This document shows positions 53,305 to 62,900 of a stretch of DNA of 64,000 nt, piece after piece. This DNA comes from Prevotella sp. (GTDB lineage: Bacteria; Bacteroidota; Bacteroidia; Bacteroidales; Bacteroidaceae): NCBI GenBank assembly GCA_015060485.1, contig SUYI01000010.1, positions 1-64,000 on the forward strand, written 5' to 3'. Below the pieces are notes generated by a model. It was not told the DNA's origin and made no database searches. It worked only from the letters and a program-made list of their open reading frames with translations. Positions within the stretch are counted from its first letter, which is position 1, and the number at the start of each line of letters is the position of its first letter. Both the position numbers and the translations under genes were made by a program.

Positions 53305-53329
53305 GGTGTATGGGGATTGAGACTGCTGA

Positions 53330-54889
53330 TTAGAAGCTGTATGTCAGCGTGCAGAGCAGCTGATGGCGGTTGTCCTTGACGGAGACGGCGCTGGCCTGAT
53401 TGGTGATGGTCTCGACGGTATCGTTGCCCGAGAGGCCGTTCATGTAGGGATAGAAGTCGCCCGAGCGCATCTGGTACTGGTAAGCCAGGTCGACGCGGAA
53501 CTGGTCGAAATAGAATCCTACGCCAGCGGTGAGGCGGTTGGTGGACTTCCAATTGGTGTAGTCGGTGGTAGACGCCATATAACAGCCAGGAGAGTTGAGT
53601 GTCAGGTCGCGGACGCCATCTGTCTTGTACATGGGCGACACGTAGTTGTAACCGACACGTACGGCGATGTTCTTGTCGACCTTATACTCGGCACCGGCCT
53701 TCAGGGTGGACACTCCCTTCAGCGTGCGCTGGGTGTGAGCTTTCATGACGGGGTCGCTATCGCTGTTGTCGTGGTATTCGCCATACCAGTCGTAGCCGGC
53801 ACTGGTGATGGAACGCATGTCGTTGGTGGAATAGTCGGCATATTCGTAGCTCACGCCGACTGCCAACTCGTTGTTGATGGTATGTCCGGCTGAGATGCCA
53901 AACTTCCATGGGGTGTTGAAGCGGAAGTCGGCCTTGTCGGTCTTTTCCAATAGCATGCCATACTGGTCGGACAGCGAGCTGACATTCTCGGTGGTGAGCT
54001 TGTAGAACGTGGGAGAGGCTACGCTGACACCCAGGCGGAAGGGTGACTCCTCGACGGGACGTACGATGATGCCTGCCTTGATGTCGAAGCCCGTACCGGT
54101 AATCTTATGATTGTCGATCATCTTGCCGTACTTGATGTCGGGGTCGGTAATAGACACCAGGTCTTCCTCGTACTCGGTATAGCTTTTGTAGTGGACGCCC
54201 TTAACACCCACGGTGAGTCCCAGATAGACGCGGTTGTTGATGTTGCCGCTGAGGTTGAAGTCGTACTCGCCAATGTAACCCGTCTGGGCGCGATTGAAGA
54301 TGTATCCATCGGAATTGATATACTTATAGAGCGGCTGGCCCTTTTCGTCGACACCCGACTCCATCATCTTCAGACACAGCTCGTCGACCATGCTGAGGCC
54401 ATAGCGCTGTTCCAAGTCGCCATTGACGCCTTTGATGTAGGTCTGGCGGTTCTGCGACGAGCCGTTGACGGAACGGGCTGCAGCAGAGAGCACGTGATTG
54501 AAGTTGCGGCTCTTGTGGTAATTGAAGCCGAAATTGATGAAGCTGTGGACACCCGAACGTGTGGAAACGACGAAACCAATCTGGTCGAACGACGGTGTGG
54601 TCTTCGAGCCGTCGGCGAACGACTTCCCTTCAGACTGCGAGACGAGTCCGAAGGAGCCAGAGACCTGGCTGTGGCGGAACAGACCCATGCCAGCAGGGTT
54701 GCTGCCAATGGTCGAGATGTCGGCGCCCAGTGCGTCCATCGCACCGCCCATTCCCACATAACGGGCCGTTCCGTTGAGATCCTCGGTGGCCAGCTGTGCA
54801 CCGATGTAGGTATCGAGATTGACGGCATCCTGAGCCTTTGACTGCACTGCCAGGAAAGTCAATGCAGCGAAAACAAATATCTTCTTCAT
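53330..54889 (-). CDS. FadL/OmpP1-like outer membrane beta-barrel protein
   Basis: A 519-aa protein with signal peptide (to about QSKAQ) and the family's opening GTARYVGMGGAMDALGADISTIGSNPAGMGLF. The rest alternates in short beta strands (LGVSVASPTFYKL, AVGVSYEYADYS, VDLAYQYQM) and ends in F, as expected for outer membrane insertion. Relatives carry hydrophobic substrates or are annotated as hemin receptors; the substrate here is unknown. Confidence 0.82.
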   Translation of the reverse strand: MKKIFVFAALTFLAVQSKAQDAVNLDTYIGAQLATEDLNGTARYVGMGGAMDALGADISTIGSNPAGMGLFRHSQVSGSFGLVSQSEGKSFADGSKTTPSFDQIGFVVSTRSGVHSFINFGFNYHKSRNFNHVLSAAARSVNGSSQNRQTYIKGVNGDLEQRYGLSMVDELCLKMMESGVDEKGQPLYKYINSDGYIFNRAQTGYIGEYDFNLSGNINNRVYLGLTVGVKGVHYKSYTEYEEDLVSITDPDIKYGKMIDNHKITGTGFDIKAGIIVRPVEESPFRLGVSVASPTFYKLTTENVSSLSDQYGMLLEKTDKADFRFNTPWKFGISAGHTINNELAVGVSYEYADYSTNDMRSITSAGYDWYGEYHDNSDSDPVMKAHTQRTLKGVSTLKAGAEYKVDKNIAVRVGYNYVSPMYKTDGVRDLTLNSPGCYMASTTDYTNWKSTNRLTAGVGFYFDQFRVDLAYQYQMRSGDFYPYMNGLSGNDTVETITNQASAVSVKDNRHQLLCTLTYSF

Positions 54890-54944
54890 AACTGTAAATT
54901 CTTAAATACTAAATACTTACTACTTTTCAACTTGCTACTATTTT

Positions 54945-55760
54945 TCATTTGCGTCCGCCAAACGAACGTCCGCCAGAAGAGGTACGGGCACCGCCGCCAC
55001 CGCTGAAGCCACCGCCTCCGCCGAAGCCGCCACTGCTGGAGCGCGACGAGCCGAACGAGCTGTTGCTTGAGCTGCGATTGCTGCCAAACGAACGGTTACC
55101 GTCGTAGGTGGTGCGGCCACTGTTGGTGGTACGTCCGAACGAACGGTTGTCGTTCCGATACGTGGTCCGACGACCCTGATGCGGCGTGGTGCGCACCGTA
55201 GAAGCATACCAGCGTGGACCGTAATAGCCGTAGCCATAATAGTGCCAGGGACGATAGTAACCATAATAATATGGAGAATACCAGCCTCCGTAATAGCCGT
55301 AAGAGCCATAGTACCACGGATCGTTCCAGTACCAATAGTCGTAGTCGTACCAGCTGTACCACCGGTTGTAATACCACGGTGACGACCAGCGTCCGTCACG
55401 ATACCCGTCCCAGTAGGCCTGACTGGGTGTGTAGTCGTCGAAACGCGACATGCGACGCGTCAGCTGATAGTCTTCACCCTGTTCCGTCTGTGCGATGGAA
55501 TCGGGATAGACACCACGTACGGCAGAGAAATCGATGATGTCGTTACCCAATGAATCGACAGGGGCACCAATCATTCTGCGATTATATTCATCTGTCGTGC
55601 GCGAACTGCCCGAATAGTATGTATTCGAAGGCATGCCGTAATTGTAGACCTCCTTGGCCTTGATTTCCTTAGAGGGGACAAAGTACATATCGTCGTCCTG
55701 TGCCACAGCGGCGATAGGCAACACTCCGAAAAAGAGCAGTGACATAATCAACTTTTTCAT
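54945..55760 (-). CDS. Exported Tyr/Trp-rich and Gly/Ser-rich protein of unknown function
   Basis: A 271-aa protein. I start it at ATG 55760 because AGGAG lies 8 nt upstream, an unusually good Shine-Dalgarno for this group; the frame opens at 55814. After a signal peptide (to AVAQ) comes an acidic region, and then a block of about 70 residues dominated by Tyr and Trp (WYYNRWYSWYDYDYWYWND and similar). The Arg/Ser/Gly tail ends in GGGG repeats. No domain is recognised. It resembles low-complexity surface or envelope proteins. It lies downstream of prmA's promoter region, divergent from it. Confidence 0.7.
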   Translation of the reverse strand: MKKLIMSLLFFGVLPIAAVAQDDDMYFVPSKEIKAKEVYNYGMPSNTYYSGSSRTTDEYNRRMIGAPVDSLGNDIIDFSAVRGVYPDSIAQTEQGEDYQLTRRMSRFDDYTPSQAYWDGYRDGRWSSPWYYNRWYSWYDYDYWYWNDPWYYGSYGYYGGWYSPYYYGYYRPWHYYGYGYYGPRWYASTVRTTPHQGRRTTYRNDNRSFGRTTNSGRTTYDGNRSFGSNRSSSNSSFGSSRSSSGGFGGGGGFSGGGGARTSSGGRSFGGRK

Positions 55761-55895
55761 CTTCATTTCTCCTATGTTTAATTGTTCACGATGCAAAATT
55801 AATATTAATTTCACTGCAAAAGTAAGGAAAAACCCTAAGAAATGATAGGTTTTTCCCTATTTTTTGTAATTTTGTAGTCCTAATTTAACATTACT

Positions 55896-56810
55896 ATGAA
55901 ATATTTTGAAGTAGAATTCACCCTTACGCCCTGTTCGCAGGTGGCTCAGGACCTTCTATCGGCTTTGGCTGGAGAAGCAGGTTTCGAGACCTTTGAAGAG
56001 ACGGCTACGGGTCTGTTGGGCTACGTTCAGCAGTCGCTGCTGGACGAGGCAGCATTGAAGCAGACGATAGACGGTTTCCCCTTGGAGAACATCAGTATTA
56101 CCTATAAGGTACGCGAAGCAGAAGACCGCGACTGGAACGAGCAATGGGAACAGGAGGGATTTGAACCGATAGTGATTAGAGGTGAGAGGAAAGAGGTAAG
56201 AGGTGAGAAGGAAGAGGTAAGAGACATTACACTGGTGATTCACGACGGACGCCACCTGCCTAACGACCTGTCAACTGTCAACTGTCAACTGTCAATTGAA
56301 ATTGACGCTCACCTGGCCTTCGGCACTGGTACGCACGAGACGACACAGATGATCTGTGAGGCGCTGCTCGATATGAATCTAAAGGGGAAACGGGTGCTGG
56401 ACTGCGGTTGCGGCACAGGCATCCTGGGCATCTGCGCCCTGAAGTTGGGCGCTGAAAGATGTCTGGCTTACGACATCGACGAGTGGAGTGTGGACAACAC
56501 CCGCCATAATGCTGTCATCAATCAGGTGGACGATTGGTTGACCGTTTTGCATGGCGACAGCTCGCTACTCGACACGATGAACGACAGCTTCGATGTGGTG
56601 GTGGCCAATATCAACCGCAACATTCTGCTTCAGGATATGAAGCGTATCGTCAGCATGATGACACCACAGGGCATACTCATACTGAGCGGATTCTATGAGG
56701 AAGACTGTGCTTTACTCATTGAGAAAGCACAAAGTTTTGGACTCAGGCTTCTTCAAAGCAAGAAGAAAGAAGAGTGGCGCTGCTTAATCTTTGAAGGCTC
56801 GCACTCTTAA
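55896..56810 (+). CDS. prmA: Ribosomal protein L11 methyltransferase
   Basis: A 304-aa SAM-dependent methyltransferase. The SAM motif is LDCGCGTGILGICALKLGA and the substrate motif HLAFGTGTHETT. VVANINRNILLQDM is the NPPF-like post-motif. The linker between QPIVI-type residues and AHLAFGTG is expanded. It holds RGERKEVRGEKEEVRD, from an agaggtgag repeat, and STVNCQLSIEID, from a ctgtcaa repeat. Both repeats match families seen between genes. The stop overlaps the convergent FAD protein stop by 4 bp. Confidence 0.92.
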   Translation: MKYFEVEFTLTPCSQVAQDLLSALAGEAGFETFEETATGLLGYVQQSLLDEAALKQTIDGFPLENISITYKVREAEDRDWNEQWEQEGFEPIVIRGERKEVRGEKEEVRDITLVIHDGRHLPNDLSTVNCQLSIEIDAHLAFGTGTHETTQMICEALLDMNLKGKRVLDCGCGTGILGICALKLGAERCLAYDIDEWSVDNTRHNAVINQVDDWLTVLHGDSSLLDTMNDSFDVVVANINRNILLQDMKRIVSMMTPQGILILSGFYEEDCALLIEKAQSFGLRLLQSKKKEEWRCLIFEGSHS

Positions 56811-58426
56811 ACATTCCCGTTCATGTAATGTGCTAACGCCTCTGCACAGCGTTCGCCGTCGACTCCGGCAGAGACGATGCCTCCTGCATAGCCTGCACCT
56901 TCGCCACAAGGGAACAGTCCTTGAATGCGGACGTGCATCAGGGTCTCGGCATCGCGCAGAATGCGGACGGGAGCACTGGTGCGCGTCTCGACACCTATCA
57001 TCACTGCCTCGTTGGTGAGGAAGCCATGACTCATGCGGCCAAACTGTTTGAATCCCTCCTGCAGACGATGAGTGATGGACTTGGGCATCCAGAAATGCAA
57101 GGGCGACGAGATGAGCCCTGGGGCATAGCTGGAACGCGGAAGGTCATAGCTAAGCCGTCCGTTCACAAAGTCCGCCATACGCTGGGCTGGAGCCGTCTGA
57201 CGGCGGTTTCCCTGTTGCCAGCAGTCGCGCTCGATCTGTTCTTGCAGAGCCAGCACTTTCAGTGCGGGAGTGGTGAGTGGAGCGTCGTGAGAGGTGAGAG
57301 GATAGCCTGTCGGATTGACATCTTCAGGACGTATTTCGACCACCATACCCGAGTTCGACCACTGTCCGCCACGATTCGAGGGACTCATGCCATTGACCAC
57401 AATCTGCTCCTTGTCGGTAGCTGCAGGAATGACGAATCCACCCGGACACATACAGAACGAATAGACGCCCCGACCGTCGACCTGCGTGACAAACGAGTAC
57501 TCGGCAGCAGGCAGATATTTGCCGCGTCCTTGACGGTTGTGATACTGTATCTGGTCGATGAGTTCCGAGGGATGTTCCAAGCGCACACCAATGGCAATAC
57601 CCTTTGCCTCGATTTCAATCTTTTCTTCAGCCAAATAACGGTAAACGTCTCTGGCTGAGTGACCTGTGGCAAGAATGACTGGACCCAAAAATTCATTGGC
57701 CATTGAACTTTGACCATTGAACATTTTTGTGGCTTCGACACCGACCACACGACTGCCATCAAAGATGAGTCGCGTGACCTTGGTTTGGAAATGCACCTCG
57801 CCGCCACGCTGAAGAATGGTGTTACGCATGGCCTCGATAACGCGTGGTAGTTTGTCGGTTCCGATATGCGGATGGGCATCGGCCAGGATATTCGTCGAGG
57901 CACCATGCTGACAGAACACATTCAGTATTTTTTCGATGGAGCCGCGTTTCTTGGAGCGGGTATAGAGCTTGCCATCGGAATAGGCTCCTGCCCCACCCTC
58001 GCCAAAGCAGTAGTTACTCTCGCTGTCGACCTGCTGCGTCTTGCCGATCTGCGCCAAGTCGCGCTTACGTTCGTGTACGTCTTTGCCGCGTTCCAACACA
58101 ATGGGACGTATGCCGAGCTCGATGAGACGGAGGGCGGCAAACAATCCACCGGGGCCGGCACCCACGACAATGGCCTGAGGAGCCGAGGAGACATCAGGAT
58201 AATGGGTGACGACGAATTCGTCCTGCTGGGGCTGTTCGTTGATATAGCAGCGCACCTTCAGGTTGACAAAGATGGTGCGCTGGCGGGCATCGATGCTGCG
58301 ACGCAGGATACGCACAGCGGTCAGTGTGCGGACGTCGAATCCGTACTCGTCGGCAAGCCAGCTACTCAGTGTCTGCTCATTGGCCGCCACATGGGGCTGC
58401 ACCCGCACCTGATACTCTTGTATCAT
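56807..58426 (-). CDS. FAD-dependent dehydrogenase-like protein (NAD(FAD)-utilizing)
   Basis: A 539-aa flavoprotein with an N-terminal ferredoxin-like cap, the dinucleotide fold AIVVGAGPGGLFAALRL, ILATGHSARDVYR, EAKGIAIGVRLEHP and PCGEGAGYAGGIVSAGVDGERCAEAL. A widespread but uncharacterised family. Two segments look repeat-derived: KMFNGQSSMANEF (57698-57731) and LTSHDAPLTTP (57272-57303). It shares ATGA with the YkvA-type gene upstream and is last of the Gfo-to-FAD unit. Confidence 0.88.
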   Translation of the reverse strand: MIQEYQVRVQPHVAANEQTLSSWLADEYGFDVRTLTAVRILRRSIDARQRTIFVNLKVRCYINEQPQQDEFVVTHYPDVSSAPQAIVVGAGPGGLFAALRLIELGIRPIVLERGKDVHERKRDLAQIGKTQQVDSESNYCFGEGGAGAYSDGKLYTRSKKRGSIEKILNVFCQHGASTNILADAHPHIGTDKLPRVIEAMRNTILQRGGEVHFQTKVTRLIFDGSRVVGVEATKMFNGQSSMANEFLGPVILATGHSARDVYRYLAEEKIEIEAKGIAIGVRLEHPSELIDQIQYHNRQGRGKYLPAAEYSFVTQVDGRGVYSFCMCPGGFVIPAATDKEQIVVNGMSPSNRGGQWSNSGMVVEIRPEDVNPTGYPLTSHDAPLTTPALKVLALQEQIERDCWQQGNRRQTAPAQRMADFVNGRLSYDLPRSSYAPGLISSPLHFWMPKSITHRLQEGFKQFGRMSHGFLTNEAVMIGVETRTSAPVRILRDAETLMHVRIQGLFPCGEGAGYAGGIVSAGVDGERCAEALAHYMNGNV

Positions 58427-58812
58427 TCGTTCTTGAACAATTCGTTGATTTCCTCAATCTCGTCCTCATCGAACCATTTGGCCAGACGTTGACGGGCTTT
58501 AACCTGAATATCGGGGTCGACATCGGTCCACACCTTCTTCAGAACAAAAACAAGCACGCCGAGGTCGTCGGCCAAGCCTGCAATAGGAATGGCATCGGGC
58601 ACCACGTCGAGGGGACTGATGAGGTAGCCGAGGGCTCCGATAATCATGGCCTTATTCGTGGCGCTCACCTTATCGCTCTGCAACGTATAATAAAGGATGA
58701 GAGCGGCATAGACCAACTTGGCACCAGCACTCTTGGCGATGCGGGCAATCTTTTCAACAAAGTCTCGCTTCGAGAACTTGTTGCCATAATTCATAAAATC
58801 GGGTAATTCCAT
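58423..58812 (-). CDS. YkvA/DUF1232 membrane protein
   Basis: A 129-aa protein with the YkvA core: KVSATNKAMIIGALGYLISPLDVVPDAIPIAGLADDLGVLVFVL, which spans one or two membrane helices. Function unknown. It overlaps the FAD gene by 4 bp and starts 8 bp after the DUF1460 gene. Confidence 0.85.
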   Translation of the reverse strand: MELPDFMNYGNKFSKRDFVEKIARIAKSAGAKLVYAALILYYTLQSDKVSATNKAMIIGALGYLISPLDVVPDAIPIAGLADDLGVLVFVLKKVWTDVDPDIQVKARQRLAKWFDEDEIEEINELFKNE

Positions 58813-58820
58813 ACTAAAGT

Positions 58821-59693
58821 CTATTTAATTCTTATGATTCTTATTCCAGTGAATGTAGGATGTTTCTGCAGATAACGATAGAGTGTCATGGGTTCCTCGA
58901 CCACCTTTTTGTGGAGCTGCGAGGCATTCAGCAGGTGGAGGCCGTCGTTGCGCCACACGGCAAATCCCAGATGGGCAATGTCGAGGCCCCGCTTATTGCA
59001 GGTGATGGCAATAATGTCGCCATCCTTGACGGTTTGCCGCAGCAGTTTTGTGTTTCTGACGGCCGACTTGGGGATGTAGCGATAGGTTTTTCCCGTCAGC
59101 GCTTTTTCCTGCTGACGGATGACGGGAACAAACTCTGGGTGTGACTTCAAAGCCTGATAAGCCTGCGGGTGTTCGCTCATATAGCTGACTGCTATCTTCT
59201 GAACTGCCGAGAATGGCGGATTAGGCTGCTGCACCTCAGTGACAAAGCCCATGAGTTGCTTGTCGATGATCCAATCGGTGAAATAGTGCAGACGTGAGGG
59301 ATAGCCGTCGAGCACGCCCTGCCTATAGCGCAGGCTGCGGAGCGCCATCAGATAGTCGTTCCACGTACGTTTGTCTTGATCGATACAGAGTTTCAGTGCC
59401 GTCACCGTTTCGACCAAAGTGGTACAGTCGAGTTGGCGAGTGTTGACCACCAGCTGCTCCTCGTTATTAATTTCCAAGGTGTGAGCCACATAGGGCACGC
59501 CCATAAACTGTCGGGCTATCCACAGCATCGTGGTCTTACGGTCGGACTGACGCAACAACTTGCATATCTTTATGCTGTCGACGCTCTGATAGGTCGTCTG
59601 AGCCATCGCCGTCAGAGGTAAAAAGATCAAAAGGGAGAAAGGCAGAAGACCTTTCAACCACATCGTCATCTTATGATATTTAAACAAGCTCAT
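58821..59693 (-). CDS. Exported DUF1460 (amidase-like) protein
   Basis: A 290-aa protein with a signal peptide (SLLIFLPLTAMA). The DUF1460 domain shows QLDCTTLVETVTAL with predicted catalytic Cys and DIAHLGFAVW with predicted His, a papain-like NlpC/P60-type arrangement. Known structures of relatives suggest N-acetylmuramoyl-alanine amidase or peptidoglycan fragment processing. Periplasmic. It sits in the five-gene minus-strand unit. Confidence 0.87.
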   Translation of the reverse strand: MSLFKYHKMTMWLKGLLPFSLLIFLPLTAMAQTTYQSVDSIKICKLLRQSDRKTTMLWIARQFMGVPYVAHTLEINNEEQLVVNTRQLDCTTLVETVTALKLCIDQDKRTWNDYLMALRSLRYRQGVLDGYPSRLHYFTDWIIDKQLMGFVTEVQQPNPPFSAVQKIAVSYMSEHPQAYQALKSHPEFVPVIRQQEKALTGKTYRYIPKSAVRNTKLLRQTVKDGDIIAITCNKRGLDIAHLGFAVWRNDGLHLLNASQLHKKVVEEPMTLYRYLQKHPTFTGIRIIRIK

Positions 59694-59708
59694 CGTTTTT
59701 ACTTTTTA

Positions 59709-60794
59709 TCATTTGTATCTCTTCCGAGGGCCGAAATTGAATCCGACGTAGACGTTTAAGTTACCAAAGATGTTGTTGGCAGCAAAGCGCGACGTGTGAT
59801 AGTTGTAGAGCCGGATGATGGCCGAAGCACCTGCATACCATTTATTATTGTTCCAGACGACGCCAAAACGTCCGATGCCGTCGACATTGAAATTGTTGAA
59901 GTCGAAGCCCGTCTTGTCGTCATCGACTGTCTCGCCTCGCGTATTCTTGTAGGCCAAAGCCACCGACAGGCTGGAACAGAACAAACAGTGGCGAGCGAAC
60001 ACCCAGTTATAGGCATAACCAACTGATGCGTTCAGATTATAGTATTTCACACTGTTGAACATCAATCCGCTGTCCAAGGATACAGGTCGTCCCAGACGAC
60101 TGGACACCAAATTCTGCATCTTGTTATAGTCGAACTCTAACGAGTTGCGCATCCATCCCAATCCTGCCATCCACGAACCGCAACTGATTTTCTGCATGGT
60201 GCTCTGGTTAAAGGCTGCCGGATAGGAGAAACGCTTGTGGTTGAAGATGTAGTAGGCGTTGAAACCAGTAATGCCCACGCTGAGTCCGTCGAATTTGACA
60301 TCTTCGAGCTGATCGGAGTTGATGTTCTGGCCTAAATCCACGTTGCGAATCCTATAGTCACTGCCCGTACGACGGTAGAACAAGTCGACGCCTAATTGTG
60401 CAGCATAGAAACTGAAGTCGAATTCCCGTTTGCCATCGCTGAATTTCAGACTTTTCAGGTCAATGGTATAGCCGAGAAAAATCCATCGCCATCCGAAATA
60501 TGGTCCGAACTTAAACGAGGGAGCAGGCGCAAACGTCACCGTCTGTTTGTTGTCGGTAGAAGAACTGAGCCGGTAAATATCGTAGTTATAGGTTCCCTGT
60601 ACCATCAAGGCCCAGTTATAATGCTGGGGTTCAACATAGTTGGTGTCGATTTCCGTAAATTTACGTAACGTACGCTTTAGCCAGCCTTCTTTATTAGGAA
60701 GTTCGTGCGAGGTCAGCGTGTCTGACGGTTGAGAGTCGACAGCCCATAGGCTCAGACTTATCATCAGCAACAGTATCGTCAGCAACTTCCTCAT
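59709..60794 (-). CDS. DUF4421 outer membrane-type protein
   Basis: A 361-aa protein with a signal peptide (to about WAVDS) and the DUF4421 blocks WALMVQGTYNYDIYRL and FGPYFGWRWIFLGYTIDLKSL. Beta-strand alternation and a C-terminal GFNFGPRKRYK suggest an outer membrane barrel. Function unknown. It lies between the Gfo/Idh/MocA and DUF1460 genes. Confidence 0.8.
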   Translation of the reverse strand: MRKLLTILLLMISLSLWAVDSQPSDTLTSHELPNKEGWLKRTLRKFTEIDTNYVEPQHYNWALMVQGTYNYDIYRLSSSTDNKQTVTFAPAPSFKFGPYFGWRWIFLGYTIDLKSLKFSDGKREFDFSFYAAQLGVDLFYRRTGSDYRIRNVDLGQNINSDQLEDVKFDGLSVGITGFNAYYIFNHKRFSYPAAFNQSTMQKISCGSWMAGLGWMRNSLEFDYNKMQNLVSSRLGRPVSLDSGLMFNSVKYYNLNASVGYAYNWVFARHCLFCSSLSVALAYKNTRGETVDDDKTGFDFNNFNVDGIGRFGVVWNNNKWYAGASAIIRLYNYHTSRFAANNIFGNLNVYVGFNFGPRKRYK

Positions 60795-60806
60795 CGTCGC
60801 ACAACG

Positions 60807-61790
60807 TTAGAATTTACCCAGGATGCGGTCCAGCGCCCAGTTGACTGGGGTAGCCGAAACACTGGTACACTCGCAGACGCCAATGCCCTGAAGATGTTCT
60901 ATCACGTTCTTGATAATCGGAAACTGAACATACGGGGGATTGGGCACCGCAATACTCTCTTCACCGTACAGCGTGTGCAGGCGGATAGGCTGGTAGTCGA
61001 AGACAGAGAACGATACTGAGCCGCGGTCGCCCACTAAGTCGATACGATCCTCACGGGCCGATTCGTGAGCCACAAAGCACCACGAGCCAGAGCCGGGCAG
61101 TCCGTTCTCGAACTCGAAGCAGGCACAGACAGAATCTTCGGCCTGATACAATCCACCACGATTGGCATGAATGCCACGAGCCTCGATGATGACTCCAAAC
61201 AGGTGTTGCAACAAGTCCAGCTGGTGGGGAGCCAAGTCGTAGAAATAGCCGCCACCGGCAATATCGGGCTGCAGGCGCCAAGGCAACTCGTCGGGCTTGG
61301 TATAGTCCAGCTCACGCGGGGGAACGGCAAAGCGCACCTGCACGTTAACGACCTTACCAATGACACCACGCTCGACAATCTCGCGAACCTTCTCGAAATA
61401 AGGCAGATAGCGGCGGTAGTAAGCAACGAAGCATGGCTGGCCGGTTTCTGCCGAGATACGATTGATGCGGGCACAGTCCTCATAACTGGCTGCCAGCGGT
61501 TTCTCCACATAAACGGGTTTACCGGCTTTCATAGCCATGATGGCAAAGGTGGCATGACTGGACGGCGGCGTGGCAACGTAAACAGCATTCACCTCCGCAT
61601 CGTCAATCAGTTCCTGGGCATCGGTATACCAACGCGGAATACCGTGACGCTCGGCATAACTGCGTGCACGACGCTCGCTACGGCTCATCACCGCAACGAC
61701 ACACGAACCCTCGACTCCCGAGAAAGCAGGACCGCTCTTTTTCTCTGTCACCTCACCACATCCGATGAAGCCCCATTTGATTATTTTCAT
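60807..61790 (-). CDS. Gfo/Idh/MocA-family oxidoreductase
   Basis: A 327-aa NAD(P)-dependent sugar or inositol dehydrogenase-like enzyme. FIGCGEVTEKKSG is the dinucleotide-binding turn; VYVEKPLAAS is the conserved EKP motif carrying the catalytic Lys; PHQLDLLQHLFG follows. Substrate unknown. A -7 box TAACTTTG lies at 61801-61808 on the minus strand. First gene of the five-gene unit. Confidence 0.88.
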   Translation of the reverse strand: MKIIKWGFIGCGEVTEKKSGPAFSGVEGSCVVAVMSRSERRARSYAERHGIPRWYTDAQELIDDAEVNAVYVATPPSSHATFAIMAMKAGKPVYVEKPLAASYEDCARINRISAETGQPCFVAYYRRYLPYFEKVREIVERGVIGKVVNVQVRFAVPPRELDYTKPDELPWRLQPDIAGGGYFYDLAPHQLDLLQHLFGVIIEARGIHANRGGLYQAEDSVCACFEFENGLPGSGSWCFVAHESAREDRIDLVGDRGSVSFSVFDYQPIRLHTLYGEESIAVPNPPYVQFPIIKNVIEHLQGIGVCECTSVSATPVNWALDRILGKF

Positions 61791-61911
61791 AATTCGTGTG
61801 CAAAGTTAATAAATTAAGGTAAAAGTGAAGAGCGAAAAGTGAAAAATTTGCTTCAGCAAGCTATTCTTTTCACTTTTTTCATTAACTTTGCACGCGAAAA
61901 TAGAAACAAAA
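61791..61911. promoter_or_regulatory. Divergent promoter region
   Basis: TAACTTTG occurs on the minus strand at 61801-61808 and on the plus strand at 61883-61890, each followed by GCAC-CGAA. Between them a hairpin-forming repeat (gtgaa / ttcac units, 61822-61876) fills the gap. -33 boxes are weak. Confidence 0.6.
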
Positions 61912-62898
61912 ATGGAAAAACAAGACGATTTAACCCTCCTGAAACCTCGCAGCTACCGCCGTGTGCTGTCGGCAGGCTTCCGGCTCTATACTAGCCATTT
62001 CCGCCGTTTTTTCAAGGCTTCGTGGCAAATGGCACTGCTCTACGCCCTGACTTGCGGGGCTCTGGGAACGCTCACTGCCATCAAGATTCCCGAGCTGGCA
62101 ATGGCGTTACAACAGCAATTAGTAGCCCTTCAGGGGGTCCTTCTGGAAACATTGCGTGAATATATGTTTACACTGCTTGGCATCCTGGCTCTCGCAGTAC
62201 TGTCAATTGCCACACTTTCGCTGGCCTCAGCACCCATTCTGAGTAAGCTGAAGGAACACAAGGAAACGGGCACCATCACTACCCCGCCCCACTGGCTGAC
62301 AGCATCGCCACACCTGATGGGGCGTTCGCTGAAAGGCATCTTCCTGACCGTACTGGTCATGCTCATTCCCATTGCAATATTTGCGGCATTCATGGTGTTG
62401 GCGGAGATGATGAGCCAAGGCGTCATCATGCGCCACCTGGTGACGGCAATCGTAACCATGTCGGTGTGGATCATCTTCTGTCTGCTGTTCTACCTGCCGC
62501 TTTACCACGTGCTGATGAAATACGTGATGGAGGCGCCTTGTGGATACTGGCGAACGCTGAGTCGGCACTATGCTACGGGATTGCGCCACTGGGGAATGCT
62601 GTTTCTGGTGTTTTTCATCAGCGGAATGTTCGTCCTGTTCGTTACTATGGTCGTAACACTTCCGTCGCAGATTCTTAACTTCGCCAACCAGCAGGCTTAC
62701 AGTGGACTGCTCATGGGCGATGCACTGGGCATGCCGTCATACATCGTGCCGCTGACATTCGCCACCACGACACTGTGCAGCTACATCCAGTTCTACGTCA
62801 GTCAGGTGATGCTTGCACACAACTACTACGTCTATGGCTCCATCGAGGCCCGCGAAGAAGAAAAGATGAATAACGAAAAGATGAATATTGAAAGTTAA
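61912..62898 (+). CDS. Integral membrane protein of unknown function
   Basis: A 328-aa protein from ATG 61912; the open frame's earlier start overlaps the -7 box. About six membrane segments are visible (for example [51 protein letters not shown]). The last residues ([14 protein letters not shown]) come from a short repeat. No family is recognised with certainty. It ends 2 bp before hisB. Confidence 0.75.
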   Translation: MEKQDDLTLLKPRSYRRVLSAGFRLYTSHFRRFFKASWQMALLYALTCGALGTLTAIKIPELAMALQQQLVALQGVLLETLREYMFTLLGILALAVLSIATLSLASAPILSKLKEHKETGTITTPPHWLTASPHLMGRSLKGIFLTVLVMLIPIAIFAAFMVLAEMMSQGVIMRHLVTAIVTMSVWIIFCLLFYLPLYHVLMKYVMEAPCGYWRTLSRHYATGLRHWGMLFLVFFISGMFVLFVTMVVTLPSQILNFANQQAYSGLLMGDALGMPSYIVPLTFATTTLCSYIQFYVSQVMLAHNYYVYGSIEAREEEKMNNEKMNIES

Positions 62899-62900
62899 AC

